Source of the DNA: Pleodorina starrii
Lineage: Eukaryota; Chlorophyta; Chlorophyceae; Chlamydomonadales; Volvocaceae
Length of the DNA: 64,000 bases
Assembly: GCA_030267565.1 (NCBI GenBank)
Contig: BRXU01000005.1
Coordinates: forward strand, 4,343,501-4,407,500
Direction of reading: 5' to 3'
The notes under the pieces are model-generated. The model made no database searches, was not told where the DNA came from, and worked only from the letters and a program-made list of their open reading frames with translations. Shown here one piece after another: positions 11,486 to 23,892 of the stretch. Within the stretch, counting starts at the first letter, position 1. The number at the start of each line of letters is the position of its first letter. Position numbers and translations under genes: made by a program.

Positions 11486-14400
11486 ATGAGCGCCGACGAT
11501 TGGGTTCCGCTCCTCCGCGGAGTCCTTCAAGCTGCGGCCAAACCTTATTCCAGAGGCGTAAACAGCAAAGCAGCTTTTGATGGAAAGGTGTGGACAAGGG
11601 GCTCCCCTGTGTTCGGCGCCCCCCTGACGTGCCCCCCTTGCGCGACGGTGCGACCTGTGCGACCTGTCCAACCCACATTCCCACTCCCAACACCAAACCC
11701 CTTTCCTTGCCCCACACAAACACGCATCCTCGCGTACGCACAATGACAAGCCCTCCGCGCCCCTATACCCATGAGTTGCCAATCTGAACGTCACAAGCAC
11801 GGCGCGGCGCGGACCGACTGATATTACGTAAGCGCAGTAGTAGTATCGAGTGGTTGCTTCCACCGCCCAGTCGTCTCGCCACTTACCCGCCCAGTTCCCG
11901 ACACGCGGTCCTTGCCGCCCTCCCTCTCCTCCCTGCTGCCTCCCTCTCTCGCCGCCCGCCTCTCCCGGCGTCAGGGCATCGGCGGCGCCTGGGCGCTGCT
12001 GGCGGAGATCAGCCGGGTAGGCGTGTGACTGGCCGAATCCCCGGCTGGCTTGTGGGGAACGCCTTTGGTGGGATGGGTACCACCCACCCGCCCGCCTTCC
12101 GCCGCCATGTATCCGGACCCGGACCCCGAACTCCCCTCCTAACGACACGGGGTCCTCACTTCATGTCTTCACCAGTTGTGGGCAATGGCCGCCCGCCCGG
12201 CCTTACCCGCCCTCTGCTCGCCCCCGTTTCCCCCACATCCCCCATCAACCCTTGAGATGCAGCGCCCTGACTTCCCCTCTGAGCTGCGGCGGCTGGTTGC
12301 TGCTACCTACCCCCGGCAGCCCAACTGCAGGAGCGGGCTGGACCAGGTGTGTGCGTGTGTGGGGGGGGGGCGTGCGTGTAAGTGTAAGTGTGTGTGTATC
12401 CGTGTGCAAGGGAAGGGAAATGGGTAAGAGAGAAGATACCGCAGCGAAGGGACGGAACGGCGTTAGCGAGCGGACAAAGGGAAGGGGGCGGCAAGGCGCG
12501 TGTGTGTTGCTGAGCCCTGAGTCCGTTCGCTGACGTCATCGCCGCCTCCGTCCCTCCGCTGCGGCGTCTTCTTTAGTTCTCCCCTCTCCTCCTCACCCTC
12601 CCCTCGCCCATATCACTCCCTGATCCCCCCTCGCCTGCCTCCCCCTCCCCCTCTCTCTTCCCGGGACCCAGCTGCTCCAGCGGCTGCTGCTGGAGAGGCC
12701 CCCCCTGGCCGCCTGCGTGGTGAGGCCGCTGATGCAGCGACACATGAGGCCGGGGGAGGCAGCCGGGGGGGATCCCGCTGCCGCTGCAGCCACCACCGGA
12801 GGCGGGGCAGCAGACCGCAGCGGCGCCTCAATGGGAGGGGATGCGCAAGCGGGCAGCAATGCGGGGACGGTAGAACAGGCGGGAAAGGCGGCGGGGCTGG
12901 GGGGAGGGGTGGGCGGCGCCGGGCGCAGGGTTCGTGAGGTGGAGGAGGAGGGAGAGGCGGATCAGCGCGCCGGACCTTTGGAAGAGGGCGCGGCGGGCGC
13001 TGGGGCGGGGGTGGAGGAGGCGGAGGAGGAGGCGCCGACAGGGAAGGGACGGCCTCTGGGGGTTGCGAGGGGTGAGGGCGCACGCACCGGCAGGCCGGAG
13101 ACGGTGGCTGCTGCTGCGGTGTACGACCGGCGGCAGCTGCCTGTGTCCTGGCTGCTGCGGTGCTTCGGCGAGGTTTCGGAGCCGCTCCGCTGCTTGTGGC
13201 CCCCCGAGCGGCAGCAGGAGCTACGGGCGCACGTTTTGGCGGCGGCGGTGAGCGGTTGTCGGTTGTCGGTGGGCTTAGGATTTGGGGGCTGGTGGGTGTG
13301 AGTGGGTGGGGTTGGGACGTTGGGTGTAGTCGACGAGGTGGAAGCAAATGGCTGCACGCGCTTGTCAGGGGGCGCTAGTCGTGGGGCGGGACATGGGGTA
13401 CATTACCGTTCCTGGATAGGTCAAGGAAGGTAGACGTTTAAGGATCCCGGCCTGCAACGGTGGGCCGTGTGGGCACCACTGGTGCGGCACTGGTTCACAC
13501 CGCAGTCGTCAGCCGCCAACCGGCAACCAGGGGGGTGGGTCGCTGCCGGCCCACCCACTGCCTTAACTCCCGCCACCGGGACCCCACCGGGTCGGCTTGT
13601 CATTACGTTCCGTTGATGCGGGTCATTGACGGTCCCCGTGCACCCACAAGCCGCCGCACGTGTTCCCCCGACCCGGCAATGCGCCTTTCCCTGTCCCTCT
13701 CTCTCTATTGAGTCGTGGCTGTCCCTTTACTGAGTTGTGGCTGTGCCCAGCGCCCCCGGGTCTGTTCGCTAACACCGTCTCCGTCTCCGCTGCCGTACCT
13801 TCTTTTTACCACCGCCGTGTGGCGCCCCTCCCCCGCCCCTCCTCCCTGCCCCTCCCCTCTGGCGGGCGATGCGGCCACCGCCTGCGCCCCCCTCGCAGGC
13901 CGTGTCCTTCGCGGAACACCATTACGGCAGCGGCGGTGAGGGGCGCCGTGTGTCGTACATACCCGGCAGTCCCGTCGTACAGTTTGTGCGGGACTGCTTC
14001 GCGGCGACGCCACCGTGCGCTCGGATGGGGCTGCTGGAGGACGCGATGCGTCTGACGGCGCAATCCGCGCTACAGCCGCCACCACACCACCAAGGAAATG
14101 CGGATGGAGCGGCGGCGGGTGCTGTGGCGCCGTCGGCTGGGGCGGAGGTGCAGGTGGAGGTGGAGGTGGAGGTGGTGCAGGTGGGGACGACAGCGGATGA
14201 TGGTGATGACGAGGGCGGGCAAAGCAGGCCCGAAGGCCCCTCCGTGAAGCGGCGGCGTCTCCTGGAGCCGGAGCCACCGCCCGCCGCCGCACAGATAGCG
14301 TTCCCGCCGTCGTCAGCGCCGTTGCCGCAGCTTGCTCCGGCGGCACTGCGGGATGCCGGCGAGGCGGCGATGGTCACGGAGGGTCAGCGGCGGGTCCCCG

Positions 14401-17400
14401 CACCTCGTAACGGAGGTGACCCGTGGGTCGTTCGTGGTCAGGGAGGCGCGGTGCCGTGGGCGGCGCTGCTGGCGCACGTGTGCGAGGAGGAGGAGGCGGC
14501 GGTGGAGGCGGCGGTGCGGGAGCCGACCGACCCGCGGGTCATGAGCCCTCGGGCGATGTGCGAGCTTCTGTTGGCGCGAGGTGGGTGGGAGGGCCACGGG
14601 GGAAGGGCGAGGCCCGTGGGGCCACGAGGACGTGTGGGTAAGGGACGGTGCAGCTGCTGTACTGGTTCTGATATTGCCGCGACCGTTGCCGCAATCGCCT
14701 CCGACGAGTCCGTACGTAACCCTACCCAAACCTCAAATTTCGGCGTACGTCCCAGTGCCGCAAGGGCATGCCCTCCCAACCAAAAACTCTCTCTAGCACT
14801 GTCTCCGAACTCCAGTCGCTTGGCCGCTAACCCTCCTCCCATACACATCAACACACACGCACACACAAACTGGGAAAATCGTCCGAAACCGTATCAAGAT
14901 CAAGGTTCAGCAGCGTTTCGAAAGCTTGCCTGACACCCCGTTGCATTGTGTCGCCCTCTCCTCATGCGCCGGGACTAACCCTCCTCACCACCTTCACCCA
15001 CACCCCCACACCCCCGCCCCCGCCAGGCGACTTGTTCGGTCCCGCTGACATTGCGGCCGCCGCCCCCAGCCTGCTGTGCTTCCTGGCTTCCCTGGAGCCA
15101 AGCCAGTCTGCACAGCTGTTGGCCGCAGTGCTGGCCTGCCCCGCATCCGCCGACACGACTTCACCGCCGCTGCTGCTACCGCCACTATTGCCGCCACCAA
15201 CATTGCCGGAAGCCGTACCAGGTTGTTGGGCGTCACATGTCGCGGGGATAGCTGCCGCTGCTGCTGGCGGCGGCGGCGGCGGCGGCCTGGCGGCGGCTCT
15301 TGCGGTACTGCGGCGGCCGTCTCGACTCCGGGCGGTTGCGGTGCTGCTGCCGGTCAGGGCGGTGGCGGTGGCGGGTCAACAGAAACAGCCGCAACGGGTG
15401 CGACCGGGGGGCGCGCGGGTAGCAATTATGGGTTGGTTGTCATGTCGCCTGGATTGATGGCGGGATGCGGTGTGGCAACTGGTACGGGGCCGGGGAGGGG
15501 TCGGGCTGTCGGGTTGTGGTGTCGGGCTTCGGCTGCGGAAGGGCCGCCAGCGGGACACCATACCGCAGCCGACATTTGGAACATGGCCCCCTCGAGCCCC
15601 CATCGCCCCACCGCCTCGGGAGCATGGCTACACGCGGGGAATACACGCATACACATACAGACGGATACCGACGTGGTCCCCTTTCGTGGATGGGCAGGGC
15701 TTACAACCCAACCCAACCCAACCCAACCCAATCCGGTTTCTGACTGGACGTCGACTTCCGCGCTAATGCGCCTGTATTGTTCGGTGGCATCATGGGCCGT
15801 GCAGGGCAAGAAGCGCGGCCGCGGTCAGGGCGGCAAGGCCGCGGCGGAGCTGGTTCCCCTGCCTGCCCCTCCCTCTCTGACGGCTTTGTGGCTGCTGAGC
15901 CACGTGGTGCCCGTACTGTTGAGGCCGCTGGCGCTAGCGGAGAGGGAGGCCGAGGGGGAGCAGGGGGCGGCGCAGCGCTTGGAGGGGCAGGGAGGGGAGG
16001 AGCCTGGCGCGGGTAACGGCATCAGCAACGGCGGTCGCGGTGGGAGTGGCGGTGGCGGCGCTGATTCGATGGACGGCGATGGATCCGGCGCTCGGGCCCT
16101 GGGTGAGTGGGGGCTCGGGCGGGGAAGTGGGCGGGTGGGTGGGTGGGTCCCGCGGGCCTGCATGCAGGGATTGCAAACGCGCTCGCGCTCATGTTCGGGT
16201 TGTGTCCTCTCGTGCTGTGTGGATGTGGGTGTCGGTTTGCGTGTGCGTGTCGGTGTCGGCTGTCGCAACTGCTGCGCTCAGCTCGCCGCGAACCCAAACG
16301 CAGTCAGCAGTGTTTGCATTGGTGATGACTCGGTGGTGAGATACTGATTGGAGACTCCCCACGTCCTGATTGACGGGTCCACGCACTTGCGAGTACTGCG
16401 ATGTGCTGTGCTGTGCGCGCCTCCGTCCGTGGTGGATTGCGGCTCACGCCTGCTGCAGCAATCTTTGGCCCAACCGAGGGCCGATCCTTCCTACCCGCTT
16501 ACTTGCCAAACACAACCCGCTCTGCTTTGGGTCCCCCTGAGGCCCCCCGCTTGCCTCTTTGATCTCCTGCCACTGCCCTTGCTCCTGTCCCTCCCTGTCC
16601 ATGTCCGGTGCCGCTGCCCGCGCTGGGGACTGGTCGCCGCTGCCTGCGCTGCCTGCCGGCATGCAGCCTGCCTGGCGGCCCTCCTGCGCACCCCCCAGCT
16701 GCTGCTACCGGATCAGCCGCAGGAGGACCCGGAGGGGGAGGGGGAGGGGGAGGTGCTGCCGGTGGCGGCCCGGGTGCTGGCGCTGCAGATACGGCAGCTA
16801 GGGGGGTCGGCAACTGGAAACGGAAGTGGGCCGGGGCCTGTACAGAGGCTCGGCGGAGGGGGAGGCGCTGGCGGGAGCGGAGGGGAGGAAGCTGGCGGCG
16901 GGGCGGCGCAGCGACGGCTCGCAGCGCTGCTATGCGGCGCCTTCGGCGTCGTGGCGCCCACCGGCGGGGCCGGCGGCGGGGGCGGCCTTGGCAACGCGGC
17001 GGCGAGTTGGGGGAGCCTGAGGGCGGTGGCCGAGGAGCTGATCGGGGCGACGAGGGCGAGAGCGGAGGCGGGAGGTGAGGCCGGAGCCTTGGGAGCACCG
17101 CCGGCCTGGACTGAAGCCGGCCCTTGCGCCGCGGCCAGCGGGCGAGGAGGGACCCATGGGTCGTTCCCGTCCCGGCCGCCAGCCCAGACAGCGCAACCGG
17201 CGATCAGACTCTGGCCCGCCATTCGACCGCTACTGGCGCTCTTGGACCACCTGCCGTACGGCAACCCCGTGGTGACTGCCGTACACGCCGTGCTGCTGAC
17301 GGCGCTGTTGCAGCGGTCACTGCAAATCGAGGTTGCTGGGGGTGGTGACGGAGGCGGCGGCCCTCCTACTGACGGCAGCAGAAGAGCGGCGCCTGACTGC

Positions 17401-18498
17401 CCTAACGGACCGAGCGCAGGCGCTGGGTGTTGGACGAGGGAGGGTGAGAGCCTGGCTCGGGGGTTCGAGGAGGCGGGCGCGGCGGCAGCGAGCGAGATCC
17501 TGGATTTGCTGGTGGTTGAGGCGGCGACGGCCGGTGGCGGCGGCGGCGGCGGCGTTGACGGTGGCGGCGGCGGGTGCGCAGCGTCAACAACATGGCAAAG
17601 CGCCGTACGCCTCAGCGCCGCCGCCAAACTGGACGTGCTGCGGGTGGTGTCCTTGGCTGCGGATGTGACGTACCGGAGGGGCGGATGCGGCGCCGCTGCC
17701 TCTGATGCCGCCGCTGCCGCCGCTGGGGAAGGCGTAACTGAGTCAGGGACTCAGGGCGCTGATGTGGACGCGGCGGCAGCGGCGGCTGCGGGGAGATCCT
17801 GGGCGGCGACCAGGGCGGTGGGAGGGAGTCCCGGCCTGTCGCCAATGGTCACGACGGTTTCGGAGCGACTGGGCCGCAGCGTGGCGGAAGTGGCTCAGGC
17901 GCTGTTAGCCCACCAGAACCCAGCTGCCGCCGCCGCTCTGGGATCGACGACGGCGACGGCGGCCGCGCTGGCGCGCCTGACGCCGCAGGCTTTGCTCGCG
18001 CGGCTGGCGGCTGGCGTGGTGGCGGCGGGCAGGGAAGAGGCCGCCGGCGCAGCGGCGCGGCCGCTTCCTCAGGGCTGTGCTGCCGGCGCCCCTCCTACTG
18101 CTGCTCGCGACCCGCTGCCTGAGGAGCGCCTCAGCTCCGACGACGGCGGCGGCGCCGGCGACGGCGGCGGCGGCGACACCGCCGCGGAGTGCCTGGTGCG
18201 GCTGCTTCGGCGGTGTACTGCTGCGGCAGCGGCCCTGCGGCCCTTCAGTCCGGAGCCATTCGGGTCATCAGCAGCGGGGAGCGGCGCGACCTCCCTCCCG
18301 GGGACATCAGCAGGAATTGGAGTGGCGGCTTTCGGGGCTGGTGGCGGCGGTGGGGGCGGGGGTGTAGCCAGCCGGGCGGGCGGAGCACTCCAGGGGACGC
18401 TGTCTGTGGGGTTAGACCACCGGGTGGCAGGGCCGCAGCTTGTGCAGCAGACGCAGCAGGCACTGAGGCTGCTGGCGGCTGCGGTGTACGGAGGTTAG
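11486..18498 (+). CDS. Large unrecognised protein, 8 exons, about 1330 aa
   Basis: Phase-consistent model: 11486-11587, 11975-12016, 12257-12346, 12672-13247, 13899-14580, 15027-15397, 15805-16102, 16667-18498 (3993 nt). It starts MSADDWVPLLRGVLQ. Conserved-looking helical segments alternate with Ala/Gly-rich low complexity: WALLAEISR and FPSELRRLVAATY near the N-terminus; LPVSWLLRCFGE; YIPGSPVVQFVRDCF; VPWAALLAHVCEEEE; LFGPADIAAAAPSLLCFLA; LTALWLLSHVVPVLLRPL; LLALLDHLPYGNPVVTAVHA. The pattern suggests an alpha-solenoid or scaffold protein, perhaps a subunit of a large nuclear complex. I do not recognise the family. Exons 6 and 7 are the least certain, because donor 15398 and acceptor 15804 were chosen for phase and consensus. 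The other junctions have good GT-AG sites. It shares its 5' flank with the divergent methyltransferase gene. Confidence 0.6.
15704..15731. repeat. (AACCC)n short tandem repeat in an intron
   Basis: About five AACCC units in the predicted intron before the exon at 15805. Intronic microsatellite, not a telomere repeat. Confidence 0.7.
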
Positions 18499-19021
18499 GG
18501 TGGACGCAAAGTTGCGCAATGGAAGTTCCTGGGTTGTGAAAGGGCTCGTCGTGAAACTGTGTCGCTCAACTTACGCGTTTGTAGCTACAAATGCCTTCTG
18601 CAAATGACCTTCTTGTGTATCATGATTCCTCCAGCGTGCATATCATCGCTTGCGCAAGCTCAGCAGTTCAGCCATGGTGATGCGTGAACGCCGCGGGGTC
18701 GCCGCCCCGTTGCTGTCCCTTGTGCTGTGTGCTGCGCATCTTGTTGGGTCGTACGATGTCGAACCTCGATGCAGCACTTATTCGCCTGGGACTCCGTGTA
18801 TACAGTTACGCTATAATTCGTTCCATTCCTATGGCAACATGATATTAAACTGACATTGCACGGCTTACGCCCAGGTAGAACACGGTTTCAACCTTCCGAC
18901 GGGCTTGTGATCTCTTGCGGACCACCCTTGTGTTTTTTTACAAAATTTGCGTTGCCTAAATTTGCGCATGCCCTATTGATGGCATAGTAACTTATTGCTC
19001 CTGTAGCAGCGACCGATACCT
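18499..19021. other. Intergenic, no supported gene
   Basis: About 520 bp between two same-strand genes. A 59-codon frame from the ATG at 18674 has a hydrophobic start (APLLSLVLCAAHL) but nothing else supports it. The distal part should carry the promoter of the TDRD3-like gene. Confidence 0.35.
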
Positions 19022-22000
19022 ATGTCGCTCCAGCAGCTGGAGACGCAGGGCTGGAGCATCAAAGTCGATGTAAGCTTCAGGTTTCTTTGAACATGCGACT
19101 TTCCGACGTGCGGGCCCGCTTCTACAGCCATCGTGCCGGGCCGGAATTGAATTGCTTCCAACAGGCTTTCCAAGAACTTGTCGACGAAGCGGATGGCAAC
19201 GTTACATACGTGGTACAGAGCATACTGAACCAGGATCTCAAAAAAATAGGCAAAGCGGCGCTGCCTGACGACGTCAACCGCACATCTACGACCGTCAAGG
19301 GGCCAGTGGTCCTCCAGATCAGCTCCATCGCCGATGTCTCTCGACCAGCAACTCGCGAGAGCTCCGCCGGGAGCGGTGCCGACCGGCTCTTGTGTGTGCG
19401 ACTCACGGACGGGCGGGTGACGTGCAAGGCGGTCGAGTACCAGCGGGTAGATGCCATCAGCGAGGACCTCCCCCCGGGCACGAAAGTGCTGCTGAGCAAT
19501 GCGAGCGTCAAGAACGGCGTGGTACTGCTGGGACCCAAGAGCATCAAGGTACGTCGAGGGCTTGGGCCAGGGGCGGAATGTAGCTTATGTGGGCAGACAG
19601 TGGACGAGCAGTCGGCAGGGCGACGCGTAAGGGAGCGCAATGCCGTACGGACATGCGCTGTGTCTCCAAATGTCGTTTCTCAGCGTTGTTGGTGGGGATT
19701 TCGCATGCGGTCGCGAAAGTAGATAGCACTGCAGTTGCCTTGCGCCCTTTTTTCCTCCTTTACCAGGAGTCTGTTTATGCCGCTACCCCGCCCCAACCCC
19801 GACCCTTGGCGCCCTCAGGTCCTGGGCGGGCGGGTGGAGCACCTGGCGGAGGCGTGGGAGACGCAGCGGCGGTACGGCGGCCTGGAGCGGCCCAAGGCCA
19901 CTGCGCCAGGGGACGACGGGGAGATGGCGCCGCCGTTCCGTCACTTCATCCCGGGTGGGCTGGGGTGGGGTTACGGAGCAGAGTATGAATAAGATCGGCC
20001 TGCGAGCTTGGTTGTTGGGGAAATTTGGCGGGGCGGCGGGAATATGGGGTGCCGAGGTCGCAGGGGGGCGCCAGACCGGGATTTAGCATTGTGTCAGCGG
20101 GAATCCGTTACAAACCACCAACGTACATGCAAACTTGGGCAGGAGGCCGGCCCTATCCCCTTGTCCCCCTGTTAAGAATCGGCGGCACTGCAATGTGCCG
20201 GCGGGATTGCACCACGACTATCACCCTTTCCGCCTCACCCACCATCACCCTTTCCTGACGCTGTCGCCATCTGCATCGAGTACCTTGCGCGTCGCAAGCA
20301 GCAGCCGCCCTCCCTCCCTCCCTTTTTGCCGCTCCGGCCCGGCCGCCGCCATTGAACCCCGCTGCTCCGCACCTGCCCCGGCGACATGCCCGCCCGCCCG
20401 CCCACTCTCCCGCAGGCCGCGACGACAAGGCGGCGAAGCTCAGCGGCCGCACCGCCGCAAGCGCCCCCAAGCCGCCCGCCACGACGTTAGCAGCGGCCCA
20501 GGCGGCGGCGGGGGCGGCTGGCCCAGGCGGCAGCGGCGGTAAGGCGGCGGACCCGGCAAGCAAGGAGGCAGGGGCGGCTGCGGCTGCCCGTGCGCCCGTG
20601 GCGGTGGCTCCCGTGGGCCAGCTCTTTGGCGCGGGTGCTGCTAGCGAGGCGGCCAAGCGCAAGCTGCAGGAGCAGCTGGAGGCCAGGGAGGAGCAGTCGG
20701 GTGGGTGATGGGGATGATGTTTCGTGGGTGCTTGCCGGGCTCGGAGTGGAGAGTGCTTGTCGTGAGTGTTGTGTGCTTACTGGGTACCAGGGCGCTGGGT
20801 GCGAAGATGCGGGCTCGGCTGCACTCTTCTTTCCTTGGCGCGCTGACTGCGCGCTGGGAGGAACGGGGAGCGGAAGTGTTGGATGCCTGCATGTGGCCAC
20901 AGCGGAGAACGGATAGGTGGTCGCGGCTCGGCGCGCGTTGATGGGACTTGTTTGTACGAGAAATAGGAAACGTCACTGCACCTCCAGAACGTGACTAGTC
21001 CGTTGCTGCTCGTGCTGCGGATTTATTGCGAATGTCGTATGCAATGAAACCCTGGCGTGCTGCCGTGCGCGTCCCATCGCCTGCCCGCCTGGCGACAGGC
21101 CGCTTCGGGCGGTTCGGCGGCCGCGGCAGGGGTGGCGGCTTCCGGCGCGGTCGGCGAGGCGGCGACGACGACGAGGACGATGGCGGCGCAATGACGCTGG
21201 AGGAATGGGAGGCAATGAAGAAAGCCAAGGCGGCCGCGGCGGCGGCAGGTCAGTTGAGGTGCTCCCCCCCCCTGCCCCGCGCCCAAGCGGCGGATGGGAT
21301 AGCGTGCGGCTAGTCCCGAGTCTTGCGTAGGGCGCGATTGGCACGTGAGGTGAGGTTGAGCAGCCGGGTATGTGACCGGCAGCGACCCACCGATGCAACG
21401 TACACGGTTTGGAATTCGTGTTAGACGGCAGTCCATCTGCGGCTGCTGGCTATTCGCCCCTCAAGGTCTATCCAGGCCAAGTGTGAAGCCCGACGCAGGC
21501 ACGCGCTCACAACGCGTGGGGTGTGTTCCCGCTGCCAAGTCCGATTGCCGTTGACGGGGGTGCGTTGTCTGACCCATTTCGAAGCCACAGACCGGATCCT
21601 ACCTTAGCTGGCATCGTCTGGTGGTGTCGACCGCCAACGTCAGGGATCCAGGGGTTGAGAGGGCGCCAGCTGCGCTGCTTTGAAGCCCCAAGGCAAGGGA
21701 CCTGTACCCGAAGGCCAGCCTAGTCCGCGGTGTGGGGAGCTGGGTCAGGCGAAGGCCTGTCCGGTCTTGTCCGGTCGGTCCGGCTCGCGCTGAGTTGAAC
21801 TGGCAGCCATGACATTGGAGCGCATGTGTGGCAGGCGCCTGCTGGACCCAACCCCCTTTTGGTTGTCTCATTCTACGTCGCCACACCGCTGCGCCCTGCC
21901 ACTCAGGTCCCAAGGCGGTCAGCCAACTGGAGGCGGATGAGGCCCTGGCGCGGCAGCTGCAGGTGAGGCTGGGGCGGAGGGATTGGGCTTGGAAGCGAGG

Positions 22001-23714
22001 TTGCGGCGATGGCTAAGGATTCGTCCACGTCGCATGCCGAGGCTGCAGGATGTGGGATGGGGGGGGATCAGGATGTGGCGCCGCACACCCATTTGCTCCC
22101 AGATGCTGTCCTACCTTCCGTTCAGTGTGGTAGATGGGGACGGGATGCACAGAACTCGAATCAGTGAATCACTGCCCAACGCAAGTGTCCTTCTGCCAGC
22201 GCGTGGCAAGCCATGAGTCCCGTCTCCTGCTGAGACGGTTGTCAGACCGTCTCACAGCCTCTGCGTTCTTTGCCTGCTCTTATGTGTTAAGAGCCGCTCC
22301 TGCTGCCACCCGCCTCCGTCGAACCCAGGCGGCACTGGATCTGGAGGATTCGTACTACTCCATATCGGCAGAGGCGGGCCCGGGATCTGGATCCGGGCAT
22401 GGGTACGGCCGAGGTTACGACGGCCGGGGCGGGCGCGGCCGGGACCGCGGCGACGACTACGGCCCTGTGGGAAGAGGGGACGGCGGGCGCGGCTACGGCG
22501 GTGGCGGCGGGCGTTATGCGGAGCGGGAGGGAGGTCGGGGCGGCCGTGGCCGCGGCGGCCGTGGTGCAGGAGGCCCCGGTGGCGGCGGCGGCTGGTTCGC
22601 AGAGCCGTCAGAAGGGCAGCCGTCTGCCGGGCAGCAGCATCGGGGCGGCGGCAGTGGTAGCTACGACTACAGCGCTGGAGCGCAGCAGCAGCGGGGCGGT
22701 GGTGTCGGTGGCGGCTACGCAACCCAGGAAGGCGGCCCGGGGCGTGGTGGCGGGCGCAGCGGTGGCCGCGACGGTGGTGGCGGAGGGGAACGGATGGACG
22801 AGCGGCGCGGCGGCGAGTCGGGCGGCGGGCGCGGCGGGTACGGTGGGCGCGGAGACGGGCGGGGCACTGGCGAGTTCGGCAACGACAGGGCACGGCCGTC
22901 GGCCGCCGCTGCCGGCCCGGGATCGGCAGCTTACAGCCCAGGAGCCGCCGCCGCCGCCGCGGCAGCCGCCGCGGCGGCGACGGCATCCACGAGGGGCCCC
23001 GGAGCGGGGGCAGACCCGCGGGGGGCTCGTGGAGGGCCGGGTGGCGGCGGCGATCGTGATCCGGTCGGGTCGCGCCAGACAGCCGGCGCCCGCGACGACC
23101 GGGGGCGGTACGATGTGCGGGAGGAAGGGGGTCGTGGCGGCGGCGGGCCGGTCGGTGGGCGTGGAAATGGACATGGAGTCGCAGGAGGCGAGCCCAGCGG
23201 CCGGCCGGTCAGCGCCGCTCCTCGCGACGGCAATTCCGGAGTCGGGGCGGGGGCCGGCACAGCTGCGGACTCATCGGCACGTGCTCGAGCGGCGGCGGCG
23301 GCGGCGGTGGGTCCGGGCGCTGCGGCAGCGAGAGCAGCGGCGGCGGCCATAGCGGCTGTCACTCGAGGCCTCGCTGCGTCACCGCAGCCGCCGGCAGCGG
23401 CGGTGGGAGCGCCCCCGCCCCCGCCCCCGCCCTTGCAACAGCCGCAAGCTGCGCGCCGTGAACCGCCACCACCGCCACCACCGCCGCGACAGGCAATGCA
23501 GCCGTCGGCTGCAGCGGCCGCCCCTGCGGCACCAGCGTTGAGCGGAAAGGAGCTGGCGGCAAGTTTGTTCAGTTTCGGCTCGCGGCCCGGCGTTCCATAC
23601 GGTGACGACTACGATGGCGGGGACCGCGACGATGGGGACGGCGCACCAGGCGAGGGCCGCGGTCGGGGACGGGGGCGCGGCGGGCGAGGCCGGGGGCGCG
23701 GCGGGAGGTACTGA
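19022..23714 (+). CDS. TDRD3/RMI1-like OB-fold protein with UIM-like motif and RGG tail
   Basis: Seven exons join in phase: 19022-19069, 19165-19548, 19819-19954, 20416-20700, 21099-21248, 21907-21962, 22329-23714, giving 814 aa. Residues about 25-185 match the DUF1767 plus OB-fold head of TDRD3/RMI1: NQDLKKIGKAALPDDVN, GPVVLQISSI, LLCVRLTDGRVTCKAVEY, LPPGTKVLLSNASVKNG, and VLGGRVEHLAEAWETQRR followed by PPFRHFIPG. The middle is Ala-rich. Exons 6 and 7 join to ADEALARQLQAALDLEDS, which resembles a ubiquitin-interacting motif. About 450 residues of RGG/RGRGG follow, ending GRGRGGRGRGRGGRY. Known role of the family: partner of topoisomerase III (TOP3B with TDRD3, RNA and R-loop metabolism). No Tudor domain is visible, so methyl-arginine reading may be absent. 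Exon boundaries rest on strong phase agreement at all six introns. Confidence 0.8.
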
Positions 23715-23887
23715 ACCTTGCCCGCTCCAACCACCATATGCCTGTAGGGTCGCGCCTTGGTCTGAATGGTTGCTGTGAACCGGTCTGGGCTGTCTAGTGC
23801 GCGCTGATCAAGCAGCGTTTCGTGATTGGAACGGTGATTGGGTGGCCCGCGGCGCTGCGTCGTGCGACGTCCCGGCCAGATGGCCGC

Positions 23888-23892
23888 TGTAA
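23888..23892 (+). terminator. Candidate TGTAA polyadenylation signal
   Basis: TGTAA about 175 nt after the stop of the TDRD3-like gene. TGTAA is the usual poly(A) signal in Chlamydomonas (established knowledge). A second one lies near 24077. Confidence 0.4.

Noticed and set aside
15704..15731. AACCC repeats as telomeric DNA
   Set aside because: Only five units, inside a predicted intron; Chlamydomonas telomeres use TTTTAGGG.
16713..17627. 304-codon minus ORF inside the large gene
   Set aside because: GC-rich antisense shadow; Pro/Ser-rich without pattern.
18674..18853. 59-codon ORF with a signal-peptide-like start
   Set aside because: No second feature, and it lies in the spacer between two genes.
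22252..22986. 244-codon minus ORF opposite the RGG tail
   Set aside because: Antisense of GGC/CGC-rich repeats; compositional artefact.
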